Of a stretch of DNA of 64,000 nt, positions 26,868 through 35,044 are shown piece by piece. The notes below the pieces were generated by a model that was not told the DNA's origin, ran no database searches, and worked only from the letters and a program-made list of their open reading frames with translations. Source of the DNA: Shouchella shacheensis. GTDB taxonomy: Bacteria > Bacillota > Bacilli > Bacillales > Bacillaceae_D. The stretch spans positions 16,181 to 80,180 of the forward strand of contig NZ_LLYY01000018.1 in NCBI RefSeq assembly GCF_001484965.1, written 5' to 3'. Positions within the stretch are counted from its first letter, which is position 1; every line of letters begins with the position of its first letter. Both the position numbers and the translations under genes were made by a program.

Positions 26868-27635
26868 GTGAAAGAGTGGTATTTTGAGTATCAGCTTCAT
26901 GAGAACCGGCCGGGGATTCTTGGGGACATTTCTTCGCTTCTTGGGATGCTGTCCATTAATATTGTAACGATAAACGGCATTGATGATACAAGGCGTGGGA
27001 TGTTGCTTCGTAGTGAGCATGATGATAACGTGAAACGATTTAAAGCGATTTTACATACAATCGGGAATGTCACCGTCACTAAATTCAGAGAACCGCGGGT
27101 CCGTGACCGACTGGCGATCCGTCATGGACGTTACATCGAGCGAAACGCGACAGAGCGAAAGACGTTCCGGTTCATTCGCAGAGAACTGGGTTTGCTTGTT
27201 GATTTTATGGCGGAAATGATGAAAAGAGACGAGCATTACCTCATTGGGATTCGCGGGATGCCAAGAGTTGGAAAGACAGAGTCGGTAGTTGCGGCGAGCG
27301 TCTGTGCCAACAAACGCTGGTCCTTTATCTCGTCTACGCTTCTCAGACAAACGGTTCGCAGTCAGCTGGCAGACGATGAAATGGATGGCGACAATATTTT
27401 TATCATCGACGGGATCGTCTCGACGATGCGTGCCACGGAAAAGCACCGTACGCTTGTGCATGATATCATGCGTGTCCCTGCTGTTAAAGTCGTGGAGCAT
27501 CCAGACATCTTTGTGCGCGAAACCGAGTATGAAATTGAAGATTTCGACTGCATTATTGAACTGCGCAATGACGATGGTGAGGAAATTACGTATGACGTTG
27601 TAGAGCCGGGCTTCTCCTCGTTTGATATTAGCTAA
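26868..27635 (+). CDS. ymfK: YmfK, DUF3388 family protein with ACT-like and P-loop regions
   Basis: A 255-residue protein. The N-terminal 75 residues (KEWYFEYQLHENRPGILGDISSLLGMLSINIVTING) look like an ACT ligand-binding domain. Near residue 130 GMPRVGKTES resembles a Walker A loop, followed by NIFIIDGIVST as a possible Walker B. The combination suggests a small-molecule-responsive NTPase or kinase-like protein, but no activity is known. I take the GTG at 26868, with AAAGGG 9 bases upstream; a TTG at 26847 would add seven residues and covers that site. It lies between ymfJ and the rodZ-like gene as in B. subtilis. Confidence 0.85.
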   Translation: MKEWYFEYQLHENRPGILGDISSLLGMLSINIVTINGIDDTRRGMLLRSEHDDNVKRFKAILHTIGNVTVTKFREPRVRDRLAIRHGRYIERNATERKTFRFIRRELGLLVDFMAEMMKRDEHYLIGIRGMPRVGKTESVVAASVCANKRWSFISSTLLRQTVRSQLADDEMDGDNIFIIDGIVSTMRATEKHRTLVHDIMRVPAVKVVEHPDIFVRETEYEIEDFDCIIELRNDDGEEITYDVVEPGFSSFDIS

Positions 27636-27655
27636 AGTTGTAGGTAGGTGGTACC

Positions 27656-28597
27656 GTGTCAGAATTAGGAAATCATTTAAAAGAAGTGCGTGAAGAGAAG
27701 CAAATTTCCCTTGATGACTTGCAGCGCACGACGAAGATTCAAAAGCGTTACTTGCTGGCGATTGAAGAAGGACGCTTTGATGCGCTTCCGGGTTTGTTCT
27801 ATGCTCGCGCCTTTGTGAAAACTTACGCGGAGGCAGTTGGCATTAATGCGGATGAGTTGATGGAGACATACAAAAGCGAGCTTCCGAATCCGCAAAAGGA
27901 AATCGTCGATCTCCCTTCCCGATCGGAGCGAACAAAACCGATTTCGACGGGCCCCGGGAATCAGCAGCGAAAAAAAGCAAGAACCTCTCTTGTGGTCCCG
28001 CTTGTCATCATTGCGGCAGTTATTGCCGTTGTGGCCTTGATATGGGCGTTGAATGTGCGTGGGGATAATGGCGATACAGACGCTGGAACCGCTCCAGAGG
28101 AACAGCCAGAAAACGATTATAATTCTGCAGGCGACTCTGACATCGAGGGCGATGAAAACGGGGAACCAGAAGAAAATGCGGATGTCAATGAAGAAGGAAA
28201 CAGTGAGGACGAAGGCAGCGAAGAGGAGGAAGGCACTGAGGAGGAAGAAGAAGAGGAAGAGCCTGCTGGGCCGGAAGTGACACTTGAGGGGACAGAAGGA
28301 GACACGACGACCTACATTCTCACCGGCGTGGATGAAATTGAGGCAGAGTTTTCCGTTTCCGGTTCAGAGTCCTATATAGGGGTGCGAGAGGAAGCTACTG
28401 GAGGCGATTTTGACTCTTCCACTCCGTCCAACGGTGAGACGTATGAGCCTGCCCTTGACGGTTTAAATGAGGCCATCTTTAATATCGGATATTTAGAAAG
28501 TGTTTCGCTTGTGTTGAACGGCGAAGAAGTTGATTTGCCAGAGTATGATGGCAATCGTCAGTTTATTGTCGTGCAGCTTGAAGAAGAGGAAGAATAG
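27656..28597 (+). CDS. ymfM: RodZ-like cell-shape protein (YmfM)
   Basis: The 313-residue protein has an N-terminal cytoplasmic helix-turn-helix of the RodZ type (residues 1-70), a single membrane segment at about 111-132 (SLVVPLVIIAAVIAVVALIW) and an extracellular part. The latter begins with an extremely Asp/Glu-rich stretch (about 137-200) and ends in a DUF4115-like beta domain (about 203-310). RodZ links MreB to the membrane in rod elongation. GTG start after AGGTAGGTGG. The acid-rich linker is much longer than is usual and suits a salt- or alkali-exposed surface. Confidence 0.92.
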   Translation: MSELGNHLKEVREEKQISLDDLQRTTKIQKRYLLAIEEGRFDALPGLFYARAFVKTYAEAVGINADELMETYKSELPNPQKEIVDLPSRSERTKPISTGPGNQQRKKARTSLVVPLVIIAAVIAVVALIWALNVRGDNGDTDAGTAPEEQPENDYNSAGDSDIEGDENGEPEENADVNEEGNSEDEGSEEEEGTEEEEEEEEPAGPEVTLEGTEGDTTTYILTGVDEIEAEFSVSGSESYIGVREEATGGDFDSSTPSNGETYEPALDGLNEAIFNIGYLESVSLVLNGEEVDLPEYDGNRQFIVVQLEEEEE

Positions 28598-28605
28598 CAA
28601 TCGTT

Positions 28606-28641
28606 GAAAAACCGTTCCTGGTGTAAGTGGAACGGTTCTTT
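28606..28641 (+). terminator. Terminator-like hairpin after ymfM
   Basis: AACCGTTCC (28610-28618) and GGAACGGTT (28629-28637) form a perfect 9-bp stem; the following CTTTC is a short U tract. Confidence 0.7.
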
Positions 28642-28647
28642 CAGTGT

Positions 28648-28766
28648 CTAGTGCTGGCGGATAGAAGCTCGGAATTTTTCAGTCCTACCCGGAAATTTAA
28701 TACCGGGCTTGCGCGTAGCAGGCCTTCCGAAATCCAAGCTTCTGTTCAACCCGCCTCCGCTTTTCT
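28648..28766 (+). repeat. Palindromic intergenic repeat, copy R10 (type A, changed centre)
   Basis: The outer part follows the type A pattern (GGCGGATAGAAGCTCGGAATTTTT and AATCCAAGCTTCTGTTCAA-CCCGCC). The centre is rewritten to CCTAC-CCGG and CCGGG-cttgcgc-GTAG, so the hairpin is kept with different bases. This is one of the clearest cases of paired change within the family. Confidence 0.82.
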
Positions 28767-28818
28767 ATAAAGAAACTTCCTACGTGAGCGCTTCGTTTTT
28801 TCACCTGTGAAGTGGTTG

Positions 28819-28827
28819 TGTTACAAT
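28819..28827 (+). promoter_or_regulatory. Extended -10 promoter of pgsA
   Basis: TGTTACAAT is an extended -10 (TG-T-TACAAT). The start near 28834 leaves about 50 nt of leader before the pgsA GTG and rules out the upstream in-frame start at 28826. Confidence 0.55.
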
Positions 28828-28885
28828 GTGTATGGAGAGCATAGACAACACAGACGCTTTGGAAGGAAAGAAGGGGTCAATAACG

Positions 28886-29470
28886 GTGAATGTACCTAAC
28901 AAAATAACACTTGCACGTATAGCACTTATCCCCGTGTTTATGTTTTTCCTGCTTGTGGACGTGCCGATGGGGAACTTGAATTTAGGTGGCGTTGATTTAC
29001 CTGTTTCCGTTTTCGTTGCGGCGATTATTTTTATCGTTGCGGCTGCAACCGATTGGCTTGACGGCTACTATGCCCGAAAACTGCAGTTGGTTACAAGTTT
29101 TGGCAAATTCTTAGATCCACTTGCTGATAAATTGCTTGTCACCGCGGCGTTGGTAGGACTTGTGCAAATTAGTCCAGAGCTTGTTCCTGCCTGGATCGTG
29201 ATTATCATTCTTAGCCGTGAGTTTGCGGTCACTGGGATTCGTCTCGTCGCTGCAGGGGACGGCGATGTGATTGCAGCAAGCCAACTTGGAAAATGGAAAA
29301 CGGTTAGTCAAATGGTGGCGATTATTGCCTGCCTGCTACATAATTTTCCTTTTCAAGCGATTGGCCTACCATTTGCCAGCATTGCGCTATGGGTGGCGGT
29401 GGTCCTAACGATTTGGTCTGGCATCGATTATTTTACAAAGAACAAGCATGTATTGATGAAATCAAAATAA
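28886..29470 (+). CDS. pgsA: Phosphatidylglycerophosphate synthase
   Basis: PgsA makes phosphatidylglycerol phosphate from CDP-diacylglycerol and glycerol 3-phosphate in the membrane. The 194-residue protein has the complete CDP-alcohol phosphotransferase motif: Asp56, Asp59-Gly60, Ala63-Arg64, Gly73, Asp77 and Asp81. Several hydrophobic helices cover the rest. GTG at 28886 gives the family N-terminus (M-NVPNKITLARI) and has GAAGGGG upstream. The longer reading from 28826 lies on the promoter. cinA follows after 15 bases. Confidence 0.95.
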   Translation: MNVPNKITLARIALIPVFMFFLLVDVPMGNLNLGGVDLPVSVFVAAIIFIVAAATDWLDGYYARKLQLVTSFGKFLDPLADKLLVTAALVGLVQISPELVPAWIVIIILSREFAVTGIRLVAAGDGDVIAASQLGKWKTVSQMVAIIACLLHNFPFQAIGLPFASIALWVAVVLTIWSGIDYFTKNKHVLMKSK

Positions 29471-29485
29471 AGGGAGGACTTCTCG

Positions 29486-30727
29486 TTGAACGCAGAAATC
29501 ATCGCCGTGGGCTCAGAGCTTTTGCTCGGTCAAATTGCCAACACGAACGGGCAGTTTATTTCCAAGCAGCTAGCCGAAATTGGTGTCGACGTTTATGTTC
29601 ATACCGTGGTAGGCGATAATGAAGGCCGCTTAAACGAGGCGATCGAGGCAGCGAGTGCCCGTAGCGACCTTGTTATCCTGACGGGCGGATTAGGGCCAAC
29701 GAAAGACGACTTAACCAAAGAGACTGTTGCTTCGTTGTGTGGGAAAAAGTTGGTCTACGACGAGGAAGCGATGGGTCACATTGAAGCTTTTTTCGCTCGT
29801 CATAATCGGAAGATGACGCCGAATAATCGCAAGCAGGCGCTGGTGATTGAAGATTCGATGGTGCTTGCCAATCGCCACGGAATGGCTCCTGGGATGCTTA
29901 CTGCTTTAAAGAATGGGGCGCGCATTGCGCTATTGCCGGGACCGCCGAATGAAATGAAGCCCATGTTTGAACTTGAACTTAAGCCGCTTCTTATCGGGGG
30001 CGAGGAGGGACGCGCAGCGATTACTTCTCGCGTGCTTCGCTATTTTGGCATCGGGGAGTCTCAATTAGAAACAGATCTTGAAGACCTAATTGACGCTCAG
30101 ACAAACCCGACGATTGCACCTCTTGCAGGGGGAGGAGAAGTGAAGCTTCGTTTGACGGTCAAACACGAGGACCCAAAGGAAGCGCTGCGCCTGCTTGATG
30201 AAACCGAGGCTGCGATTAACGCACGTGTCGGTGATTATATGTATGGTTACGGGGAAACGTCCCTCGTGGCAGAGCTAACGAACCGTTTGGTGGCACTTGG
30301 GTTAACCGTTGCTAGCGCGGAGAGTCTGACAGGCGGCCTGTTCTCAAGCGAACTTGCTGCAGCGCCGGGGGCTTCACAATTCTTAGTCGGGAGCGTCATT
30401 GCCTACCAGGAAAGAGTAAAAAGAGAGATGCTTGGTGTGAGTGAGGAAACGATTGAATCAAACGGCGTTGTGAGCGCAGCGTGTGCGGTTGCGATGGCCC
30501 GTGGAGTGAAGGAAACAATGAAAAGCGATATCGCTATTTCCTTTACAGGAGTTGCCGGACCCGATGAGCAGGAGGGGAGGAAGCCTGGCACGGTGTATAT
30601 TGGCATCCAGTTTGCGGATCGTAAAGCGACTTATGAGCTCGCCCTTTCTGGTACGCGTAACGCCATACGCAAGCGCGCCGTAATGTATGGATGTTTTTAT
30701 TTGCTTAATGAATTGAAAAAGGAGTAA
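29486..30727 (+). CDS. cinA: Competence/damage-inducible protein CinA
   Basis: A 413-residue CinA with an N-terminal molybdopterin-binding-like (COG1058) domain (MNAEIIAVGSELLLGQIANTN) and a C-terminal nicotinamide-nucleotide amidase domain (about 255-410; SAESLTGG, GSVIAYQERVK, GPDEQEGRKPGTV). It is an NMN deamidase / ADP-ribose pyrophosphatase in characterised relatives and is co-transcribed with recA in many Firmicutes. The start is TTG after GGGAGGAC. Here a helicase gene separates it from recA. Confidence 0.95.
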   Translation: MNAEIIAVGSELLLGQIANTNGQFISKQLAEIGVDVYVHTVVGDNEGRLNEAIEAASARSDLVILTGGLGPTKDDLTKETVASLCGKKLVYDEEAMGHIEAFFARHNRKMTPNNRKQALVIEDSMVLANRHGMAPGMLTALKNGARIALLPGPPNEMKPMFELELKPLLIGGEEGRAAITSRVLRYFGIGESQLETDLEDLIDAQTNPTIAPLAGGGEVKLRLTVKHEDPKEALRLLDETEAAINARVGDYMYGYGETSLVAELTNRLVALGLTVASAESLTGGLFSSELAAAPGASQFLVGSVIAYQERVKREMLGVSEETIESNGVVSAACAVAMARGVKETMKSDIAISFTGVAGPDEQEGRKPGTVYIGIQFADRKATYELALSGTRNAIRKRAVMYGCFYLLNELKKE

Positions 30728-30736
30728 TGGAACCAG

Positions 30737-32344
30737 ATGACATATTTTGTAGACTTCAAGATTTCGGATCAAGTAAAACGCGCTGTTGCGGATATGGGGT
30801 TTGAAGAACCTTCTCCGATTCAGGAAAAAGCAATTCCGGCGATTTTAGAAGGAGGCGATGTGATTGGCCAGGCCCAGACGGGTACGGGGAAAACGGCTGC
30901 GTTCGGCATCCCGATCGTCGATAAAGTAACCGAGGAGCGCCGCGTGCAAGCGTTGATCATTACGCCCACTCGCGAGCTCGCGATTCAAGTGTCTGGTGAG
31001 TTGCAAAAGCTCTCTGCGCATAAGCGAGTGCGAACGCTTCCTATTTACGGCGGGCAATCTATTGGTTATCAAATCAAGGCACTAAAACAAGGCGCTCAAG
31101 TGGTAATTGGCACGCCAGGACGGATGCTTGATCACTTGCGTCGAGGGACGCTTCAGCTCGATCAGGTGCACACGGTAGTGCTCGATGAAGCAGACGAAAT
31201 GCTTGATATGGGCTTTGTCGATGACATTGAATCGATCTTAAAGAAAGTGAACGAGACCAGACAAACACTGCTTTTTTCAGCGACGATGCCTCCAGCGATT
31301 CGTAAGCTTTCTCGCAAATACATGCAAAACCCGGCCACTGTGACGATTAATAAAGGCGAAGTTACCGCTCCGTTGATTGAGCAAATGTATTACAAAGTGC
31401 TTGAGCGCAACAAAGTGGATTCTCTTTGCCGCATTATTGATAGCGATGAGGTCGAGCTTGGGATTCTGTTTTGTCGAACGAAAAAAGGCGTGGCCGAACT
31501 AACCGAAGCTTTGCAAGCGCGCGGGTATTTAGCGGACGGGCTACACGGGGATCTGACTCAATCTCAGCGTGATGTGGTCATGAAAAAATTTCGTGATTCT
31601 GCAATTGGGTTTTTGATTGCGACAGATGTCGCCGCACGAGGGATTGATGTAGAAAATGTCAGCCACGTGATTAACTATGATATTCCGCAAGATCCAGAAA
31701 GTTATGTGCACAGAATTGGACGTACGGGCCGTGCAGGACGCAAAGGAATTGCGTTAACGCTTGTAACGCCGCGTGAAATGAAGCATTTACGTGCCATTGA
31801 AAAGGAAATCAAAATGTCGATTCCCTCTCAACAAGTTCCTTCGATCGAAGAAGTGGTGGAGAAGCAGCGAAGCTCCTGGAAAAAGCTCGTGGCTGATACG
31901 ATTGAGAATGGCGGCGACGACATGGAACTTTTTACACCGCTTGTTGATGATATCTTAGCGGAGCAAGACTCCAAACGAGTGATCGCCGCACTGCTCAAGC
32001 TGAATTTCTCAACGGAGTCGAAAACCGAAGAAGCCGGGTACAGCTTTGGCGAAACGGGCGGAGCGAAAGGCATGGTGCGGTTCTTTATCAATGTTGGCCG
32101 CAACGTGAATTTAACACCGAAAATTCTTGGCGATGAAATCAGCCGTTTAGTCGGTATTCCGGTGAAAACGATCGGACGTATTGATATATTCGACAACTTT
32201 TCATTTGTTGATGTGCCAGAGGAAGCGGCACCATTTGTGTACGAAGGCTTACGTTATTCACGAATTAACGGAGCACGTGTTAATTTGGAACCTGCAAAAC
32301 CTCGACCGAAACGCGACCGTCGCACGCCAGCACGTCGTTCATAA
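30737..32344 (+). CDS. DEAD-box RNA helicase with DbpA-like RNA-binding domain
   Basis: A 535-residue cold-shock-type DEAD-box helicase. Motifs in order: Q motif near PSPIQEKAIP, AQTGTGKTAAF (I), PTRELA (Ia), VLDEADEML (II), SAT (III), and HRIGRTGRAGRKG (VI). From about 445 to 520 a DbpA-type RNA-binding fold (GMVRFFINVGRNVNLTPKIL) follows, ending in a short Arg-rich tail. This layout is that of DeaD/CsdA and YxiN relatives, which unwind RNA during ribosome assembly and mRNA decay. The ATG follows GGAGTAATGG, nine bases after cinA. B. subtilis has no helicase gene at this position. Confidence 0.92.
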   Translation: MTYFVDFKISDQVKRAVADMGFEEPSPIQEKAIPAILEGGDVIGQAQTGTGKTAAFGIPIVDKVTEERRVQALIITPTRELAIQVSGELQKLSAHKRVRTLPIYGGQSIGYQIKALKQGAQVVIGTPGRMLDHLRRGTLQLDQVHTVVLDEADEMLDMGFVDDIESILKKVNETRQTLLFSATMPPAIRKLSRKYMQNPATVTINKGEVTAPLIEQMYYKVLERNKVDSLCRIIDSDEVELGILFCRTKKGVAELTEALQARGYLADGLHGDLTQSQRDVVMKKFRDSAIGFLIATDVAARGIDVENVSHVINYDIPQDPESYVHRIGRTGRAGRKGIALTLVTPREMKHLRAIEKEIKMSIPSQQVPSIEEVVEKQRSSWKKLVADTIENGGDDMELFTPLVDDILAEQDSKRVIAALLKLNFSTESKTEEAGYSFGETGGAKGMVRFFINVGRNVNLTPKILGDEISRLVGIPVKTIGRIDIFDNFSFVDVPEEAAPFVYEGLRYSRINGARVNLEPAKPRPKRDRRTPARRS

Positions 32345-32351
32345 CTTTGAA

Positions 32352-32380
32352 CCGGGAGAGCTTCTGGCCTCCCGGATTTC
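32352..32380 (+). terminator. Terminator-like hairpin after the DEAD-box helicase
   Basis: CCGGGAG (32352-32358) and CTCCCGG (32369-32375) form a perfect 7-bp stem followed by ATTTCC, a weak U tract. Repeat R11 starts immediately after. Confidence 0.6.
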
Positions 32381-32554
32381 CAGCTGCGGCGGGTAAAAGC
32401 CTAAGATTTTAAGTCCTACACCGAAATGCAAGTGTAGGATTTTCTGGGCGGTCTTTCCAACGCACAAGACGTGCGAGTGTCGTCTATGCCACAAGTCGTA
32501 GCGCTTTGGGCGACCAAAATTTTTCCTTTCTGTTCGGCCCGCCTCCGCCTTTCG
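32381..32554 (+). repeat. Palindromic intergenic repeat, copy R11 (type A with internal insertion)
   Basis: The left half (GCGGCGGGTAAAAGCCTAAGATTTT), the central hairpin TCCTACAC/GTGTAGGA and the right tail (GGCCCGCCTCCGCCTTTC) belong to the family. About 54 extra bases lie between 32460 and 32513, containing a small hairpin CGCAC/GTGCG, so this copy is about 174 bases long. Confidence 0.78.
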
Positions 32555-32583
32555 TACCTTCCAATTTCCTTTCTGAAAACAAG

Positions 32584-32597
32584 CGAATAAATGTTCG
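32584..32597 (+). promoter_or_regulatory. LexA (DinR) box of recA
   Basis: CGAATAAATGTTCG matches the Gram-positive SOS box CGAAC-N4-GTTCG with one mismatch. It sits 10 bases upstream of the recA -35. A further GTTCG half site follows at 32644-32648. Confidence 0.8.
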
Positions 32598-32606
32598 GGA
32601 AACCTA

Positions 32607-32635
32607 TTGGCAAAACCCAAAAAATCCGTTATGAT
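32607..32635 (+). promoter_or_regulatory. Sigma-A promoter of recA
   Basis: TTGGCA (32607-32612) and TATGAT (32630-32635) are exactly 17 bases apart; the start would be near 32642, about 80 nt before recA. Confidence 0.85.
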
Positions 32636-32722
32636 AGATACATGTTCGCTAAACCTATGAAACATGCAACCGTCTAATAGATCCACGTGGTGATAAAATA
32701 GCGATTGATAAGGAGAGATTTG

Positions 32723-33778
32723 ATGAGCAATGAGCGAAAACAGGCGCTAGATGTAGCGCTACGTCAAATTGAGAAGCAGTTTGGAAAAGGATCGATCATG
32801 AAGCTAGGGGAACAAGCGGAAAATCGTGTCTCCACGATTTCAAGTGGAGCCCTTGCGGTGGACATTGCTCTTGGTGTTGGTGGGTACCCAAGAGGTCGTG
32901 TAATCGAAGTCTACGGGCCGGAATCGTCCGGGAAGACGACGGTCTCTCTGCACGCCATCGCTGAAGTACAGCGAAACGGTGGGCAGGCCGCATTTATTGA
33001 TGCAGAGCACGCACTTGATCCTGTGTACGCGCAGAAGCTTGGTGTTGATATTGATGAGCTGCTTCTTTCACAGCCGGACACAGGGGAGCAGGCTCTGGAA
33101 ATTGCGGAAGCACTTGTCCGCAGCGGGGCGGTGGATATCGTTGTTGTTGATAGTGTCGCGGCTCTTGTGCCAAAGGCTGAGATTGAAGGGGAAATGGGCG
33201 ACAGCCACGTTGGCTTGCAGGCTCGTCTCATGTCTCAGGCGCTTCGTAAGCTTTCCGGGGCGACAAACAAATCGAAGACGATTGCGATTTTCATCAACCA
33301 AATCCGTGAGAAAATCGGCGTGATGTTTGGAAATCCGGAAACCACACCTGGGGGGCGTGCCCTGAAGTTCTACTCGTCCGTTCGTTTAGAAGTTCGCCGA
33401 GCGGAGGCGTTGAAGCAAGGAAATGAAATTGTTGGCAATCGCACCAAGATTAAGATCGTGAAGAACAAAGTCGCGCCTCCATTCAAGCTCGCTGAAGTGG
33501 ACATTATGTACGGGGAAGGAATTTCCCGCGAAGGGTCAATTCTTGACATTGCTGCGGATGTGGACATTGTGGAAAAAAGTGGAGCCTGGTATTCGTTTCA
33601 AGGAGAGCGGCTTGGGCAAGGACGGGAGAACTCGAAGCTATTCTTAAAAGAAAACCCGGAAATGACCGCTGAAATTGAGCGTCTCGTTCGTGATCACCAC
33701 GGGTTAAACGGTGAAGGAAAAGTCGAAGGGGAAGAAGATGATAAAACGCTTGAAGATGTCCCACTCGACTTGAAATAA
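32723..33778 (+). CDS. recA: Recombinase RecA
   Basis: RecA catalyses homologous strand exchange and activates LexA self-cleavage. The 351-residue protein has Walker A GPESSGKT at residues 65-72, the make-ATP-work region around [29 protein letters not shown] (Walker B) and loops L1/L2 in [19 protein letters not shown] and [22 protein letters not shown]. The ATG at 32723 has AAGGAGAG 6 bases upstream; a longer frame starting at 32705 is rejected. It has its own promoter, a LexA box and a terminator. Confidence 0.98.
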   Translation: MSNERKQALDVALRQIEKQFGKGSIMKLGEQAENRVSTISSGALAVDIALGVGGYPRGRVIEVYGPESSGKTTVSLHAIAEVQRNGGQAAFIDAEHALDPVYAQKLGVDIDELLLSQPDTGEQALEIAEALVRSGAVDIVVVDSVAALVPKAEIEGEMGDSHVGLQARLMSQALRKLSGATNKSKTIAIFINQIREKIGVMFGNPETTPGGRALKFYSSVRLEVRRAEALKQGNEIVGNRTKIKIVKNKVAPPFKLAEVDIMYGEGISREGSILDIAADVDIVEKSGAWYSFQGERLGQGRENSKLFLKENPEMTAEIERLVRDHHGLNGEGKVEGEEDDKTLEDVPLDLK

Positions 33779-33794
33779 GCGAGCAAACAGCACA

Positions 33795-33824
33795 GGCTGT
33801 CCCGTTTGGGGCGGCCTTTTCTTT
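33795..33824 (+). terminator. Intrinsic terminator of recA
   Basis: GGCTGTCCC (33795-33803) pairs with GGGGCGGCC (33808-33816) with two wobble pairs around GTTT; TTTTCTTT follows. The next 227 bases up to 34051 show no convincing gene; inverted heptamers AGGAGAG/CTCTCCT lie at about 33926 and 33964. Confidence 0.85.
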
Positions 33825-34051
33825 AACGAATAAGGAGTGGGAGCTATCAAAGCAGTAAATCCCAGCGCCTCGATCCCTGTTCTTGAAAGGGAGTGCCACA
33901 CGCTCCATCCAGCACAGTCTTTCTAAGGAGAGGAAGACCGTAGCAACTTTTATACTGGACAACTCTCCTAGGTAAAGCGCATGATGGGAAGAGAATCTGG
34001 CGAGATCATGCTGAATTAAAAAACGCTAAGGATGAATGGAGGAGGTGGGCA

Positions 34052-35044
34052 ATGAAGTTTCTGTATTTTACCGACACGCATATTCGTGGTACGGCTCCAA
34101 AAAACCGCTTGGATGCGTTCCCTGAAACGCTGAAGGGGAAAATTACAGAAGTGCTCCAGATTGCGAAACGTGAAGAAGTGGATGTGCTTCTCCACGGCGG
34201 AGATGTCTTTGACCGCCCTGATTTGTCACCAAGTGTCGTTGGCCAATTTGCGCAACTTTTTCGCGACGTAGACGCACCAATTTACACAATTTCAGGCAAC
34301 CACGATACATTCGGGCATAACCCGGACACCGTCTCAAGGACGATGCTAGGACTTCTCGATGCTTTTGGCATCATGAAGTTGATTCATCCGGGAGAACCGG
34401 TTGTGATTGAGGGAGAAGGCGTGCGTGTTCAAATTTCTGGCCAGCCGTATCACTACGATTTGGACCAGCGTGACCCGAAGCTCGACTATTATCCGCTCAA
34501 TGATACAAAGGCCGATGTCTTGATTCATCTTGCCCACAGTATGCTCGTTGAAAAAGCGTTACCGGAAGGGATTCCTCATACCCTCGTGGACCATATTTGG
34601 ACCACCCCCGCTGATGTGATTCTTACCGGGCACTTTCACAGCGGCTTCGGCATTAAAGAGCGAGATGGCAAGTTTATCTGCAATCCAGGTGCAATCTCAC
34701 GCATCAATAACCACTGGACCGAGATGGAACGCCTTCCGAAAGTGATTATAGGCACGATCACTCATAAAGACGGGATCTCTTTAAGAGAAGAAACACTGAC
34801 CGTTGCTAAAAAAGGCAGTGAGGTGCTTGACCGTACTTATATTGAGAAAGCGGGACATCAAGAAGAGAAGCTTCATGAGTTTGTCCAGCAGGTTCGCGAA
34901 CAATCGAGTTTTCAAACACTGCAAATGAGTGACATCATTCAAGAACTGGCGACGCTCTCGAATGTGGAAGAGAAAGTCAAGCAGGAAGCCTTACGAAGAA
35001 TGACAGCGGTGGAAGAGCGCTGGGAAGGGGGCGAAGGTGAGTAA
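34052..35044 (+). CDS. Mre11/SbcD-like metallophosphoesterase nuclease subunit
   Basis: The 330-residue protein has all calcineurin-like phosphoesterase motifs in order: DTHI (8-11), GGD (49-51), GNHD (82-85), a histidine near 162 and GHFH (193-196). These bind two metal ions in Mre11/SbcD nucleases. The C-terminal 80 residues are helical and could bind the ATPase coiled coil. The ATG follows GGAGGAGGTGGG. Its 3' end overlaps the next gene by 8 bases, and the next three genes together make a Rad50-like ATPase, so it is the nuclease of a complete complex. It is distinct from the ordinary sbcD gene of bacilli, which lies elsewhere in B. subtilis. A role in DNA end processing or repair is inferred from the family and from the recA neighbourhood. 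Confidence 0.88.
   Translation: MKFLYFTDTHIRGTAPKNRLDAFPETLKGKITEVLQIAKREEVDVLLHGGDVFDRPDLSPSVVGQFAQLFRDVDAPIYTISGNHDTFGHNPDTVSRTMLGLLDAFGIMKLIHPGEPVVIEGEGVRVQISGQPYHYDLDQRDPKLDYYPLNDTKADVLIHLAHSMLVEKALPEGIPHTLVDHIWTTPADVILTGHFHSGFGIKERDGKFICNPGAISRINNHWTEMERLPKVIIGTITHKDGISLREETLTVAKKGSEVLDRTYIEKAGHQEEKLHEFVQQVREQSSFQTLQMSDIIQELATLSNVEEKVKQEALRRMTAVEERWEGGEGE

Noticed and set aside
33504..33962. 152-codon minus-strand frame at the recA 3' end
   Set aside because: Half of it is antisense to recA and it crosses the recA terminator; no similarity recognised.
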